The notes: a model not told the origin generated them from the sequence alone. 27,640 nucleotides of DNA from CAYMAZ01 sp964428185 (GCA_964428185.1 CAYRXH010000032.1:1-27640), one strand, 5' to 3'; shown: positions 8,519 through 16,339, counted from the stretch's first letter. Numbers and translations are program-made.

Positions 8519-9596
8519 CAAAACCAGAAGGATTTTCAGGTGTTTCAGTGATTATCCCCTCGCGCAATGAGGAGAAGTACATTAGCAGATGTATCAGATC
8601 TCTCGTTGAGGGCAATGAATCATCATTGCCTCTTGAAATTCTAGTCATCAATGGCCAAAGTACTGATAAAACACCTGAAATTGTTACACAGTTGAGATCT
8701 GAATTTCAGTGTGTCAAACTGATTGACAATCCGTTGATTGAAACACAGCATGCTTTGAATCTTGGAGTAAAAAGTGCAAAGCACTCGCATGTGATGATTG
8801 CAGGTGCACATTCTGAATATCCGCCGTCATATATTGAAATCATGCTGAAATACATGGCAGAACTTGAAGCTGACGGTACCGGCGGTGCCCTGAAAACGGA
8901 TGTGCTGAACAAAACAAGGGTTTCTGTTGCAATTATGAGGATTCTTTCGCATCCTGTAGGTGTGGGAAATTCAAAATTCAGAACAGGAGCATCAAAACCA
9001 CTGCAGGTTGATACTGTTCCGTTTGGTGTTTACAAAAAATCACTTTTTGACCAAGTCGGTTATTATCATACGGAACTTAAAAGGAATCATGATATGGAGT
9101 GGAGCAAACGGCTTGTCAGAGCCGGCAAATCTGTTTGGCTGATACCTAATGTAAAATGCACGTATTATGCCCGTGAAACTTTCTCAGGGCTTGCAGTGAA
9201 TAATTACCAAAACGGGCTGTGGAATATTCTTGCCGTAGCCATAACTGGGACTCTCCGATCCCTGAGCCTGAGGCATTTTATCCCCCTGNNNNNNNNNNNN
9301 NNNNNNNNNNNNNNNNNNNNNNNNNNNNNNNNNNNNNNNNNNNNNNNNNNNNNNNNNNNNNNNNNNNNNNNNNNNNNNNNNNNNNNNNTGTTTTTTATTT
9401 AACTGCTGTTATTGCTGTTTCATATCTCTTGATTATTTCATTTTTTTCTTGCAGATTATCGGGAACAGGCACTGGTTTTTTTCATGTGTTATGGGCGTTT
9501 ATGGTGTTGCATTTTGCATACGGAACCGGATCAATGATTGGGTTGTTAAAATCTTTCCCTTTGTTCTTTAGAATAAAGAATAAAAAATGTGAATGA
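8515..9596 (+). CDS. GT2-family glycosyltransferase, ExoA-like, interrupted by an assembly gap
   Basis: Before the gap there are 258 codons of a GT2 (GT-A) enzyme: VSVIIPSRNEE near the N-terminus, NGQSTDKT, the AHSEYPPSY segment in the DxD position, and HDMEWSKRLVRAG as the acceptor-base region. After the gap the frame reading FYLTAVIAVSYLLII and LHFAYGTGSMIGLLK continues to a TGA at 9594-9596. That is the membrane-anchored C-terminus usual in the ExoA-like GT2 family, so both parts are one gene. The two parts are in different frames only because the run of 100 N is a placeholder. If no real frameshift exists, the true gap length is 2 modulo 3. Starts with a 4-bp overlap and ends with a 4-bp overlap, which supports one intact gene within the operon. 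Confidence 0.82.
9289..9388. other. Assembly gap (100 N)
   Basis: Exactly 100 undetermined bases, the conventional size for a gap of unknown length. It lies in the 3' part of the GT2 gene, where the first C-terminal transmembrane helix is expected. Only a few tens of residues are probably missing, though a collapsed repeat or inserted sequence cannot be excluded. Confidence 0.99.
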
Positions 9597-10201
9597 TGAA
9601 AAACAGCATCAAATATATTTTTGACAGAATTTGCGGTCTAATTGGAAGCATCATTTTTCTCCCTTTAATGTTGGTTATTGCAGTTATAATAATTTTCAGG
9701 GAGGGATTCCCGGTATTTTATTTTCAGAAAAGGGTCGGCTATAAGGGTCGGCTTTTTACCATGATTAAATTTCGAACAATGAGACCTAATGACAGTAAAA
9801 ATACAGTCAGTGTTAAAGGAGATGCAAGAATTACACGAACCGGAGCTTTTTTGAGGAAATACAAACTGGATGAACTGCCTGAACTCTGGAACGTGCTTGC
9901 AGGCCAGATGAGTATGGTTGGTCCCCGCCCCGATGTGCCAGGATATGCGGACCTACTGGAGGGTGAAAACAGAAAAATTCTGAATCTCAGACCCGGAATT
10001 ACGGGTCCTGCCACATTGAAGTACAGCAATGAAGAAGAACTACTTGCTCTGACTGATGACCCTGTCAGATATAATGATGAAGTAATATTTCCCGATAAAG
10101 TAAAAATCAATCTGGAATACTATTACAGGCATAACCTGCTCATTGATTTAAAAATTATCTTTGCAACCATATTCAGATTAAAAAAACTTTCTGATGAATA
10201 A
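9593..10201 (+). CDS. PglC-like phosphoglycosyl transferase (bacterial sugar transferase)
   Basis: A 202-residue monotopic phosphoglycosyl transferase, the short PglC-type form without the N-terminal membrane domain of WbaP. One re-entrant hydrophobic segment covers about 10-35, followed by KFRTMR (59-64), the catalytic Asp93-Glu94 in KLDELPELWNV, and SMVGPRP (107-113). The enzyme transfers a phosphosugar, often a diamino or acetamido sugar in this subfamily, from UDP-sugar to undecaprenyl phosphate. It thus starts synthesis of the repeat unit at the inner membrane. The ATGA overlap with the GT2 stop fixes the start. The DegT aminotransferase directly downstream suggests the first sugar is an amino sugar. 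Confidence 0.93.
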   Translation: MMKNSIKYIFDRICGLIGSIIFLPLMLVIAVIIIFREGFPVFYFQKRVGYKGRLFTMIKFRTMRPNDSKNTVSVKGDARITRTGAFLRKYKLDELPELWNVLAGQMSMVGPRPDVPGYADLLEGENRKILNLRPGITGPATLKYSNEEELLALTDDPVRYNDEVIFPDKVKINLEYYYRHNLLIDLKIIFATIFRLKKLSDE

Positions 10202-11324
10202 AAGAATTTACCTTTCACCTCCTCATATGGGCGGTGATGAACTGAAATACATTCATGAAGCCTTCGACCAGAACTGGATTGCTCCTGTTGGTCCCAATGT
10301 AGATGCTTTTGAAAAGGAACTTTCCCAGTATCTTGGAGTTTCTCATGTAGCTGTAGTGGCTTCGGGGACAGCCGCCCTTCATCTTGCACTTATCAATCTT
10401 GGAGTTCAGCAAGGCGATGAAGTGATTGTATCAACTCTTACCTTTTCGGCTTCTGTCAATCCCATAGTCTATCAGAGAGCTCAGCCTGTATTTGTGGATT
10501 CTGAAAGTGAAACATGGAACATGTGCCCTGAACTTCTGAGAAAAGCAATTGAAGATCGCATAAGCAGAGGAAAAAAACCGAAAGCATTGATTCCGGTTCA
10601 TTTGTACGGGCTTGCTGCCAGAATTGATGAGATTGTAAAAATTGCCAATGAGTTTGATATTCCTGTTGTTGAGGATGCTGCTGAATCGCTGGGAACTACC
10701 TTCATGGGAAGGGCTACCGGAACTTTTGGGACAATGGGAGTTCTGTCATTTAATGGAAATAAAATTATTACAACATCTGGAGGAGGAGCACTGATTTCTG
10801 ATAATGAAGAATTTATCAAACATTCGCGTTTTCTTGCAACGCAGGCCAAAGATAACTTCCCGTATTATCATCACACACATATCGGATATAATTACAGAAT
10901 GAGTAACATTGTCGCAGGAATCGGGAGGGGGCAGCTGCATGTTCTCGATCAGCGTATTCAGGCCAAAAGAGATTTGTTTCAGTTTTATAAGAATATGTTC
11001 AGGGATGTTCCCGGAATTACTCTTTGCCAGGAAGCCGAAGTGAGCAGGTCTAACCATTGGCTGAGCTGCATCCTAATTGACAGGGAACTGACAGGAGGGA
11101 AGACACCCGAAGGATTGATTGAAGCACTTGAAGCTGATAATATTGAATCACGGCGTATCTGGAAACCAATGCATTTGCAGCCCGTATTTGAAGGCTCACC
11201 TGCATATCTGAACGGAACAGCAGAAAGAATTTTTGCAGAGGGGGTGTGTTTGCCCAGTGGCACTGCAATGAGCCATGAAGAAATGAACAGAGTTGCACGT
11301 GTTATAAATACTTATTTTTCGTGA
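10194..11324 (+). CDS. DegT/DnrJ/EryC1-family PLP sugar aminotransferase
   Basis: A 376-residue fold-type I PLP aminotransferase acting on nucleotide-linked keto sugars. Features in order are YLSPPHMGGDE at the N-terminus, SGTAALHLAL (58-67) for phosphate binding, VEDAAES (159-165) with the cofactor-ring Asp161, and Lys190 in SFNGNKI as the Schiff-base lysine. The YNYRMSN segment follows later. It resembles PglE/PseC/WecE-type enzymes that form UDP-4-amino sugars. Together with the PglC-like transferase before it (8-bp overlap) it implies an amino-dideoxy sugar at the reducing end of the repeat. The acetyltransferase (PglD type) and the dehydratase expected for such a sugar are not in this window and must be elsewhere. 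Confidence 0.93.
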   Translation: MNKRIYLSPPHMGGDELKYIHEAFDQNWIAPVGPNVDAFEKELSQYLGVSHVAVVASGTAALHLALINLGVQQGDEVIVSTLTFSASVNPIVYQRAQPVFVDSESETWNMCPELLRKAIEDRISRGKKPKALIPVHLYGLAARIDEIVKIANEFDIPVVEDAAESLGTTFMGRATGTFGTMGVLSFNGNKIITTSGGGALISDNEEFIKHSRFLATQAKDNFPYYHHTHIGYNYRMSNIVAGIGRGQLHVLDQRIQAKRDLFQFYKNMFRDVPGITLCQEAEVSRSNHWLSCILIDRELTGGKTPEGLIEALEADNIESRRIWKPMHLQPVFEGSPAYLNGTAERIFAEGVCLPSGTAMSHEEMNRVARVINTYFS

Positions 11325-11327
11325 TCC

Positions 11328-11678
11328 ATGCATATTGATGAATTCAGAGAGTATTGCCTGACAAAACCAATGGTCACCGAAGAACTTCCTTTTGATGAAT
11401 CAACACTTGTGTTCAAGGTTGCCGGAAGGATGTTTGCATTAACAGATATGGAAGGAGAATTTGCTGTAACTCTAAAGTGTGACCCTGATTATGCTGTTGA
11501 ACTCAGGGAAAAATTCTGTCATATTAAAGGGGCATATCATTTGAATAAAGTTCATTGGAATACAGTGTATGATGCTTCGCTGACAGATGAAAAGTTACTG
11601 AAAGATCTCATTGATCATTCTTATGAACTTGTGGTATTAAAATTACCTCTGAAAATAAGGAGACAAATTATTGGGTAA
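11328..11678 (+). CDS. MmcQ/YjbR-family protein
   Basis: A 116-residue cytoplasmic protein of the MmcQ/YjbR superfamily (CyaY-like fold, sometimes called DNA-binding). It is recognised by the opening FREYCLTKPMVTEELPF, the middle VFKVAGRMFAL and TLKCDP stretches, and the ending HLNKVHWNTV followed by LIDHSYELV. The molecular function of the family is not established. It starts three bases after the aminotransferase stop, so it is probably cotranscribed as the last gene of the polysaccharide operon, though it has no evident part in glycan synthesis. The next gene has its own promoter box. Confidence 0.85.
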   Translation: MHIDEFREYCLTKPMVTEELPFDESTLVFKVAGRMFALTDMEGEFAVTLKCDPDYAVELREKFCHIKGAYHLNKVHWNTVYDASLTDEKLLKDLIDHSYELVVLKLPLKIRRQIIG

Positions 11679-11705
11679 ATCTTCAACTCATTTTTTGTAA
11701 ATTTG
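11671..11705 (+). promoter_or_regulatory. Putative promoter of the suf genes
   Basis: TAAATTTG at 11698-11705 matches the TAnnTTTG -7 box and lies 17 bp before the sufS ATG. The best -33 candidate is TTG at 11671-11673, with a long 24-bp spacer, so the upstream element is weak. Confidence 0.45.
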
Positions 11706-11722
11706 CAAAAGACTCATTTATT

Positions 11723-12943
11723 ATGCCATTCAATCCGGAGGAGATACGATCACAGTTCCCTGCTCTTTCACAGAAAGTGTATGGGAAACCCCTTGTTTAT
11801 TTTGACAATGCCGCCACGACATTAAAACCCCAGTGTGTCATCAATGAACTGAAAAGGTACTATGAACAGGAAAACAGCAATATTCATCGTGGAACACATT
11901 ATCTGAGTCAGAAAGCAACTGAAGCCTATGAAGAGGCCAGAAGATATACTGCCGGATTTATCAATGCCGGTCATTCTGAGGAAATCATCTTTGTCAGAGG
12001 AACCACAGAAGGAATCAATCTTGTTGCATCAGTATGTGCAAGAGCTTTTATGAAGCCCGGCGATGAAATTCTGATCAGCGGAATGGAACATCATTCCAAT
12101 ATTGTTCCCTGGCAGATGGTTTGTGAACAGTGTCAGACTCAGCTCAAAGTTATTCCTGTCCTTGAAAATGGATCACTCAATTTGCATGAGTTTGAAAAAT
12201 TACTTAGCCCTGCTACAAAGTTGCTCGCGATTACTCATATCTCAAATGCTTTGGGAGTGATTAATCCTGTTCGGGATATAATCAGAATTGCTCATCAGAA
12301 AGGAGTCATTGTTCTTGTGGATGGAGCACAGGGGATTGTTCATGCTCCTGTTGATGTTAGACAGATGGATTGTGATTTTTATTGTTTCAGTGGGCATAAG
12401 ATATACGGGCCCATGGGTACAGGTGTGGTATATGGGAAAAGGAGCCTGCTTGAATCACTGCCTCCCTGGCAAGGTGGGGGTGAGATGATCAGTGAGGTGA
12501 CATTCGAAAAGACTACCTATAATGAACTACCATTCAAATTTGAAGCCGGTACTCCCAATGTGGGGGGCGTTCTGGGTTTAAAAGCTGCACTTCAGTTTGT
12601 CGCAGACACAGGAATTGATCTTATCAGACAGCAAGAAGATGAAGTTCTCGAATATGCTACCGATAAACTGATGTCACTGCCCGGTATTCAGATTTATGGC
12701 ACTTATCCACGTAAAGCCGGAGTCATTTCATTCCTGGCTGAAGGGATTCATCCCTATGATCTTGGAGTGATTCTGGATAAAACAGGCGTTGCGGTCCGTA
12801 CCGGACATCACTGTGCACAGCCTCTGATGGATGCATTTGGAATTCCCGGAACTGTCAGGGTTTCCTTTGCAATGTACAATACAATTCAGGAAGTTGACGT
12901 TTTTATACAGTCACTTGAAAAAGCAATTCAAATGCTGAGATAA
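11723..12943 (+). CDS. sufS: Cysteine desulfurase SufS
   Basis: A 406-residue class II cysteine desulfurase. It removes sulfur from L-cysteine as a persulfide for Fe-S cluster assembly, leaving alanine. Visible signatures are YFDNAATTLKP near 26-36, MEHHSNIVPW (121-130) with the cofactor-stacking histidine, VDGAQG (199-204), the PLP lysine Lys226 in FSGHKIYGP, and the persulfide cysteine Cys364 in RTGHHCAQP. Length and both catalytic positions match E. coli SufS closely, and the short loop around Cys364 distinguishes it from IscS/NifS. It heads a four-gene unit with SufE directly downstream, its usual sulfur acceptor. Confidence 0.96.
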   Translation: MPFNPEEIRSQFPALSQKVYGKPLVYFDNAATTLKPQCVINELKRYYEQENSNIHRGTHYLSQKATEAYEEARRYTAGFINAGHSEEIIFVRGTTEGINLVASVCARAFMKPGDEILISGMEHHSNIVPWQMVCEQCQTQLKVIPVLENGSLNLHEFEKLLSPATKLLAITHISNALGVINPVRDIIRIAHQKGVIVLVDGAQGIVHAPVDVRQMDCDFYCFSGHKIYGPMGTGVVYGKRSLLESLPPWQGGGEMISEVTFEKTTYNELPFKFEAGTPNVGGVLGLKAALQFVADTGIDLIRQQEDEVLEYATDKLMSLPGIQIYGTYPRKAGVISFLAEGIHPYDLGVILDKTGVAVRTGHHCAQPLMDAFGIPGTVRVSFAMYNTIQEVDVFIQSLEKAIQMLR

Positions 12944-12954
12944 ACTGATTAATC

Positions 12955-13374
12955 ATGACACTTAAAGAAAAGGAAGAAGCAATAATACAAGAATTCAGTG
13001 CTTTTGAAGACTGGATGGATAAATATGCTTATATAATTGAACTTGGGAAAAGCCTCCCCTTAATTGATGAACAGTATAAAACTGACAGTTACTTGATTAA
13101 AGGTTGCCAGTCTCAGGTATGGATTCATGCATCATTCGAGGATGGCAGGGTGAAATTCTCTGCTGATAGTGATGCTCTGATTACCAAAGGAATCGTCAAT
13201 GTGCTGGTGAGAGTTCTTTCAGACTCCACCCCCGATGAAATTATTGAAGCAACAATGGATTACGTGGAAAAAATCGGACTCAGGGAACATCTGTCTCCAA
13301 CCCGTGCCAATGGACTTGTGCTAATGATCAAGCAAATGAAATTATATGCAATGGCATTGAAAGCAAAAAAATAA
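12955..13374 (+). CDS. sufE: SufE sulfur-acceptor protein
   Basis: A 139-residue SufE-family protein that accepts persulfide sulfur from SufS and passes it to the SufBCD scaffold. The acceptor cysteine is Cys51 in LIKGCQSQVW, the same position as in E. coli SufE. The N-terminal helix (EEAIIQEFSAFEDWMDKYAYIIELG) and the ending MKLYA fit the family. Spacing to sufS is 11 bp, supporting cotranscription. SufB, SufC and SufD genes are not in this window. Confidence 0.95.
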   Translation: MTLKEKEEAIIQEFSAFEDWMDKYAYIIELGKSLPLIDEQYKTDSYLIKGCQSQVWIHASFEDGRVKFSADSDALITKGIVNVLVRVLSDSTPDEIIEATMDYVEKIGLREHLSPTRANGLVLMIKQMKLYAMALKAKK

Positions 13375-13395
13375 GAAACCTTTAATTCCTAAACA

Positions 13396-13902
13396 ATGAA
13401 ACGTGCAACTTTATTTATAGCATTTTTAATGATAAGTTTCTTCATTCAGGCACAGGTTACATTTACCAATGCTGAGAAGGATTTTACAGTGAAATTTCCT
13501 GAGCAACCCGAATATTCTTCCAGTGAATCGGGAGATGGAAATGATGCAATACCCATTCATAATTATATTTCAATGGTTGGATCTGAAGTATTGTATATGG
13601 TTTCTTTGGCAATCAACCACCAAAGCTATGTTTCTCAGGGAGATGATCTGAATTCCATTCTTGCAAATACAGCTGAAGGTTTTTTTCAGGCCTTAGAAGT
13701 TACTCCTGGTCCTTCAAAAAAGATAAAGAACGGAAAAATTCAGGGACAGCAATATTCTGGAGATAACGGGACATACTCAGTTATATATCAGGTTTTTATT
13801 TATAATGAAAAGCTGTTTCAGGTTGTAGCAATGGGCATTGCCCAGGACCCTCCGAAAAAAGAAGTAAAATCATTTTTTAAATCATTTAAAATTTTGAATT
13901 AG
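13396..13902 (+). CDS. Small secreted protein of unknown function in the suf operon
   Basis: A 168-residue protein with a clear signal peptide (hydrophobic residues 4-17, likely cleaved after IQAQ at about 20). There is no lipobox cysteine, so it should be periplasmic. The mature part begins VTFTNAEKDFTVKFPEQP, which resembles the opening strand pair of small uncharacterised Bacteroidota proteins. It alternates beta strands and ends in a lysine-rich helix (KKEVKSFFKSFKIL). I do not recognise a catalytic motif or a named family with confidence. It lies 21 bp after sufE, and its stop is followed after one base by the sufT start, so it is cotranscribed with cytosolic Fe-S genes although its product leaves the cytoplasm. 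Confidence 0.75.
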   Translation: MKRATLFIAFLMISFFIQAQVTFTNAEKDFTVKFPEQPEYSSSESGDGNDAIPIHNYISMVGSEVLYMVSLAINHQSYVSQGDDLNSILANTAEGFFQALEVTPGPSKKIKNGKIQGQQYSGDNGTYSVIYQVFIYNEKLFQVVAMGIAQDPPKKEVKSFFKSFKILN

Positions 13903-13903
13903 G

Positions 13904-14227
13904 GTGGGAGAAAAGATTTTTGATGCGGATTTGATGTCCAGGGTTATTGAAGCCCTGCGCAATGTGTATGATCCAGAAATGCCTGTTAATATTTATGATC
14001 TGGGACTCATTTACGATATTTCACTTGAAGAAGGACCCGTTGTCAAAGTGACAATGACCCTTACCAGCCCAAACTGTCCCGTAGCTGAGAGTTTGCCGCT
14101 GGAAGTAACAAGGGCGTTAAGAAGCATTGATGGAATATTAAATTCTGAAGTGAAAATAACATTTGACCCTCCGTGGGACTATGAGCGTATGAGTGACGAA
14201 GCAAGATTGGATATGGGACTGTTGTAA
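13904..14227 (+). CDS. sufT: SufT / MIP18-family (DUF59) Fe-S assembly factor
   Basis: A 107-residue MIP18-family protein. Motifs are VYDPEMPVNIYDLGLIYDI (21-39) and TSPNCPVAESLP (54-65) with the conserved Cys58, then PPWDYERM and MGLL near the C-terminus. SufT proteins help mature Fe-S proteins, and placement after sufS and sufE fits. The start is a GTG at 13904, one base after the preceding TAG and overlapping a G-rich stretch that could act as ribosome-binding sequence for coupled translation. The ATG at 13934 is a possible but less likely start because it drops conserved N-terminal residues. Confidence 0.9.
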   Translation: MGEKIFDADLMSRVIEALRNVYDPEMPVNIYDLGLIYDISLEEGPVVKVTMTLTSPNCPVAESLPLEVTRALRSIDGILNSEVKITFDPPWDYERMSDEARLDMGLL

Positions 14228-14250
14228 ATAGTTAGCACTGACCAGCTTAT

Positions 14251-14370
14251 AGTTATTATTGATAAGTGATTGATGAAAACTTCAACATTTCCCTGATAGG
14301 CTTCTTTGGAACAAAATTCGACACGCGATATTTCCCAAGGGGGGACTCCTTTGGAGCAATTTTCAATATT
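14251..14370 (-). repeat. Intergenic repeat, copy A (family shared with 27325-27497)
   Basis: Read on the minus strand, this 120-bp stretch shares ordered blocks with 27325-27497. The blocks are AATATTGAA, GCTCCAAAGGAG, GGGAAATATCG, a GTGTCGAAT/ATGTTGAAT block, TTGAAG-TTTTC, and an end AATCACTTATCAATAATAAC. It contains small palindromes of the CTCC-AAA-GGAG and CCCTTGGG type. The copy is shorter than copy B and diverged. It occupies most of the 299-bp gap between sufT and the FKBP gene; no ORF or tRNA is seen there. Confidence 0.65.
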
Positions 14371-14465
14371 ATATACCCTATACCCACTTAGATTTAAATA
14401 TCAAACAAGTACATTTGACTAATGTTTGGTAAATTCGTTATTCGGTTTTCATAGAAAATACCATC

Positions 14466-14485
14466 GATCAGAAGAGTTTCTGATC
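14466..14485. terminator. Perfect hairpin downstream of the FKBP gene
   Basis: GATCAGAA and TTCTGATC form an 8-bp stem around a 4-base loop. It lies 41 bp after the FKBP stop (minus strand) in the convergent gap with sufT. Only a short interrupted T-stretch follows on the minus strand, so it is a weak terminator candidate. Confidence 0.4.
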
Positions 14486-14526
14486 AGCACATATACAATC
14501 TGCCTGAGAGAATTTCTATAATCAGA

Positions 14527-15234
14527 CTATTGAACTGAAAACAGTTCAACTTTGAAAATCAGCACCGAACCTGCCGGAATTCCAGGAATTGAACGGTCAC
14601 CGTATCCAAGTTCTGAAGGAATATACAATTCATAGATGCTGCCTTCTGACATAAGCTGAAGACCTTCTGTCCAACCGGGAATAACCTGATTCAGCTGAAA
14701 TTCAATAGTTTCACCTCTCTGATATGAAGAGTCGAAAATTGTACCGTCTATGAGTTTTCCTTCGTAATGAACTTTCACCTTTGAAGTTGCAAGTGGTTTT
14801 TTGCCAGTGCCTTCTGTGATTACTTTATATTGCAAACCGCTTGAAGTTACAACAACACCATACTTCTTTTTGTTTTCTTCAAGAAATTCCTGTCCCTTGA
14901 GCTTGTTTTCCAATGATTCCTGATTCATTTTTTCCTGTTGTTTAATTTGTAAGTCTTTCTGGAACTCCATAAGGATGTTCTGGATCTCTTCCTGAGTGAA
15001 AATTGTATCCACACTATTGATTTTATCCATGAAGCCCTGCATAAATATTTCAGGATTGATTTCGATCCCGTTGTTGGCAAGATTTCCGGAAACATCAGCC
15101 CCGATGATGTAGCTGATAGTATCTACTTTGTTTGTCAGTGTGATGGGTCCTTTTTTACATTGCTGTTTTGGCTTGCATGCTCCTGCAAAAAGAAGGGCAA
15201 TAAGAGGAAGAATAATTAAAGTATTTTTTCTCAT
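14527..15234 (-). CDS. FKBP-type peptidyl-prolyl isomerase lipoprotein (Mip/FkpA-like)
   Basis: A 235-residue lipoprotein. The signal peptide ends in LLFAGAC, with Cys20 as the lipidation site. Residues about 35-130 are the helical Mip/FkpA N-terminal dimerisation domain (ISYIIGADVSGNL, then a long charged helix QQEKMNQESLENKLKG). Residues about 133-235 are the FKBP domain: SSGLQYKVI, VKVHYEGKLIDGTIFDSS, VIPGWTEGLQLM, IPSELGYGDR and PAGSVLIFKVEL. It should assist periplasmic or outer-membrane protein folding by catalysing prolyl cis-trans isomerisation. It starts 17 bp after the upstream binding-protein gene, so both are probably on one transcript. Confidence 0.94.
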   Translation of the reverse strand: MRKNTLIILPLIALLFAGACKPKQQCKKGPITLTNKVDTISYIIGADVSGNLANNGIEINPEIFMQGFMDKINSVDTIFTQEEIQNILMEFQKDLQIKQQEKMNQESLENKLKGQEFLEENKKKYGVVVTSSGLQYKVITEGTGKKPLATSKVKVHYEGKLIDGTIFDSSYQRGETIEFQLNQVIPGWTEGLQLMSEGSIYELYIPSELGYGDRSIPGIPAGSVLIFKVELFSVQ

Positions 15235-15251
15235 AATTTCTGGGTTTAGTG

Positions 15252-16226
15252 TTATGTATTGTTTTTTGTTTTATTTTGGATACTGTAAAAACCATATTTT
15301 TCAAATATTTCAGGTCCTGAACGACTGAGAAAATCGAGAAAATGCTTTATGACAGTGTTTTTTGAATTTTTCACACTGATTGCGGAATATGTCCTTACCA
15401 ATCCTTCAGGAAGAATGTTTTTCAAATAAGCATCTTTCAGTGTTTTGGTGTCATCCCAGATCAGTTCATTGTTTTCAAGAGTACCTGAATTGTTCCAGTC
15501 AATGCCGATAATGTAAATTGAACTTTTTCTGAAACCGGTGCTGAAATCGTAGGCTAAAGTGTGACTGCAAAAGCCAAGAGATACCTGCACATCTTCAACA
15601 TTTTTTAGAACATCTTTCTCCTTGGGAGTGTCTGAGATATTGATTGCAGAAGCATCAATCCCTGTGAGTGCAGCCAGATATTCAGCAGATCCTGACATAA
15701 CCGGAGGGATATATGCTTTCAGTGGCTGCTGGGTTTTTATTGACGAATGTACTTTGCTCCAGTCGGTTGTTTTTTCAAAAAAAATATTTTTCAGTGAAGT
15801 GACAGAAATGCCATGCATGACAAGAGTCTGAAGTTCTGTATTGTTAAAGTTGACAATCATTGTCAGAACATCACAGGCGAGAGGAAGAAATTCAAACTTT
15901 TCTGTTTCAAATGTTGATACAGGAAGAGAGGAGAGAATAATATCGGATTCTCCAGATTTCATGGAAATGGTGCTTTCTGAATGTATAAGGCTTGTGTTGA
16001 CTTTCACACTGGGAAATTGTAAGTTGAAGGCTTTTCCCAGCTCATCTGCAACAGGCAAAATAACATCATCAGAAAAAATGTTCAGAGTGCCCGTAACTTC
16101 AGTATTGATCACTGCATCTTCACCGTCTGATGAGTCATTTGTTTTTTGACCTGGATTTTCTGTACAGGAATTCAATATGAATATTCCAATGAAAAAATAT
16201 GGAAAGTATTTGAAAAATCTGAACAT
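15252..16226 (-). CDS. PstS-like substrate-binding lipoprotein
   Basis: A 324-residue protein in the PBP-like (phosphate-binding PstS) superfamily. The signal peptide MFRFFKYFPYFFIGIFILNSC ends in a lipobox with Cys21. The mature part begins after a Ser/Asp-rich linker with TGTLNIFSDDVILPVADELGKAF. It continues with SGESDIILSS and FLPLACDVLTMIVN, both usual in PstS-like folds, and VYFSxSG-type elements are replaced here by MSGSAEYLAAL. The open frame reaches 16283, but the promoter box at 16247-16254 puts transcription start after those codons, so ATG 16226 is chosen. No ABC transporter genes are adjacent. It may act as an orphan sensor or scavenger; binding of phosphate is not shown. Confidence 0.8.
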   Translation of the reverse strand: MFRFFKYFPYFFIGIFILNSCTENPGQKTNDSSDGEDAVINTEVTGTLNIFSDDVILPVADELGKAFNLQFPSVKVNTSLIHSESTISMKSGESDIILSSLPVSTFETEKFEFLPLACDVLTMIVNFNNTELQTLVMHGISVTSLKNIFFEKTTDWSKVHSSIKTQQPLKAYIPPVMSGSAEYLAALTGIDASAINISDTPKEKDVLKNVEDVQVSLGFCSHTLAYDFSTGFRKSSIYIIGIDWNNSGTLENNELIWDDTKTLKDAYLKNILPEGLVRTYSAISVKNSKNTVIKHFLDFLSRSGPEIFEKYGFYSIQNKTKNNT

Positions 16227-16246
16227 GAACAAAACCAATTTTTTTG

Positions 16247-16280
16247 CAAAATTATATTTTTTTTCCATAAGCACAACAAA
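16247..16280 (-). promoter_or_regulatory. Promoter of the PstS-like/FKBP unit
   Basis: On the minus strand, TAATTTTG (16254 to 16247) matches the TAnnTTTG -7 box and TTTG (16280 to 16277) lies 22 bp upstream as the -33 element. The predicted transcript starts about 10-15 bases before the ATG at 16226, which decides the start codon. Confidence 0.6.
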
Positions 16281-16303
16281 CACATGTCTCTTCGAATCTT
16301 AAT

Positions 16304-16332
16304 GTTGTTTTAAGAAAAATATATTATTTTTG
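16304..16332 (+). promoter_or_regulatory. Promoter of the first tandem lipoprotein gene
   Basis: TATTTTTG at 16325-16332 fits TAnnTTTG, with TTG at 16304-16306 18 bp upstream. The box and the following A-run (TATTTTTGAAAAAAAA) recur almost identically in front of the paralogous gene downstream. Confidence 0.5.
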
Positions 16333-16339
16333 AAAAAAA

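Noticed and set aside
9219..9596. Separate gene spanning the N gap
   Set aside because: The part before the gap is an alternative frame of the GT2 gene; only the part after the gap is real, and it is the GT2 C-terminus.
14228..14526. Possible tRNA or small RNA gene in the gap
   Set aside because: No cloverleaf, no CCA-type end and no TTCGANTC-like T-loop was found; the sequence is explained by a repeat copy and a hairpin.
16227..16283. Longer start for the PstS-like lipoprotein
   Set aside because: A promoter box lies inside this segment, and the lipoprotein signal peptide begins cleanly at the ATG at 16226.
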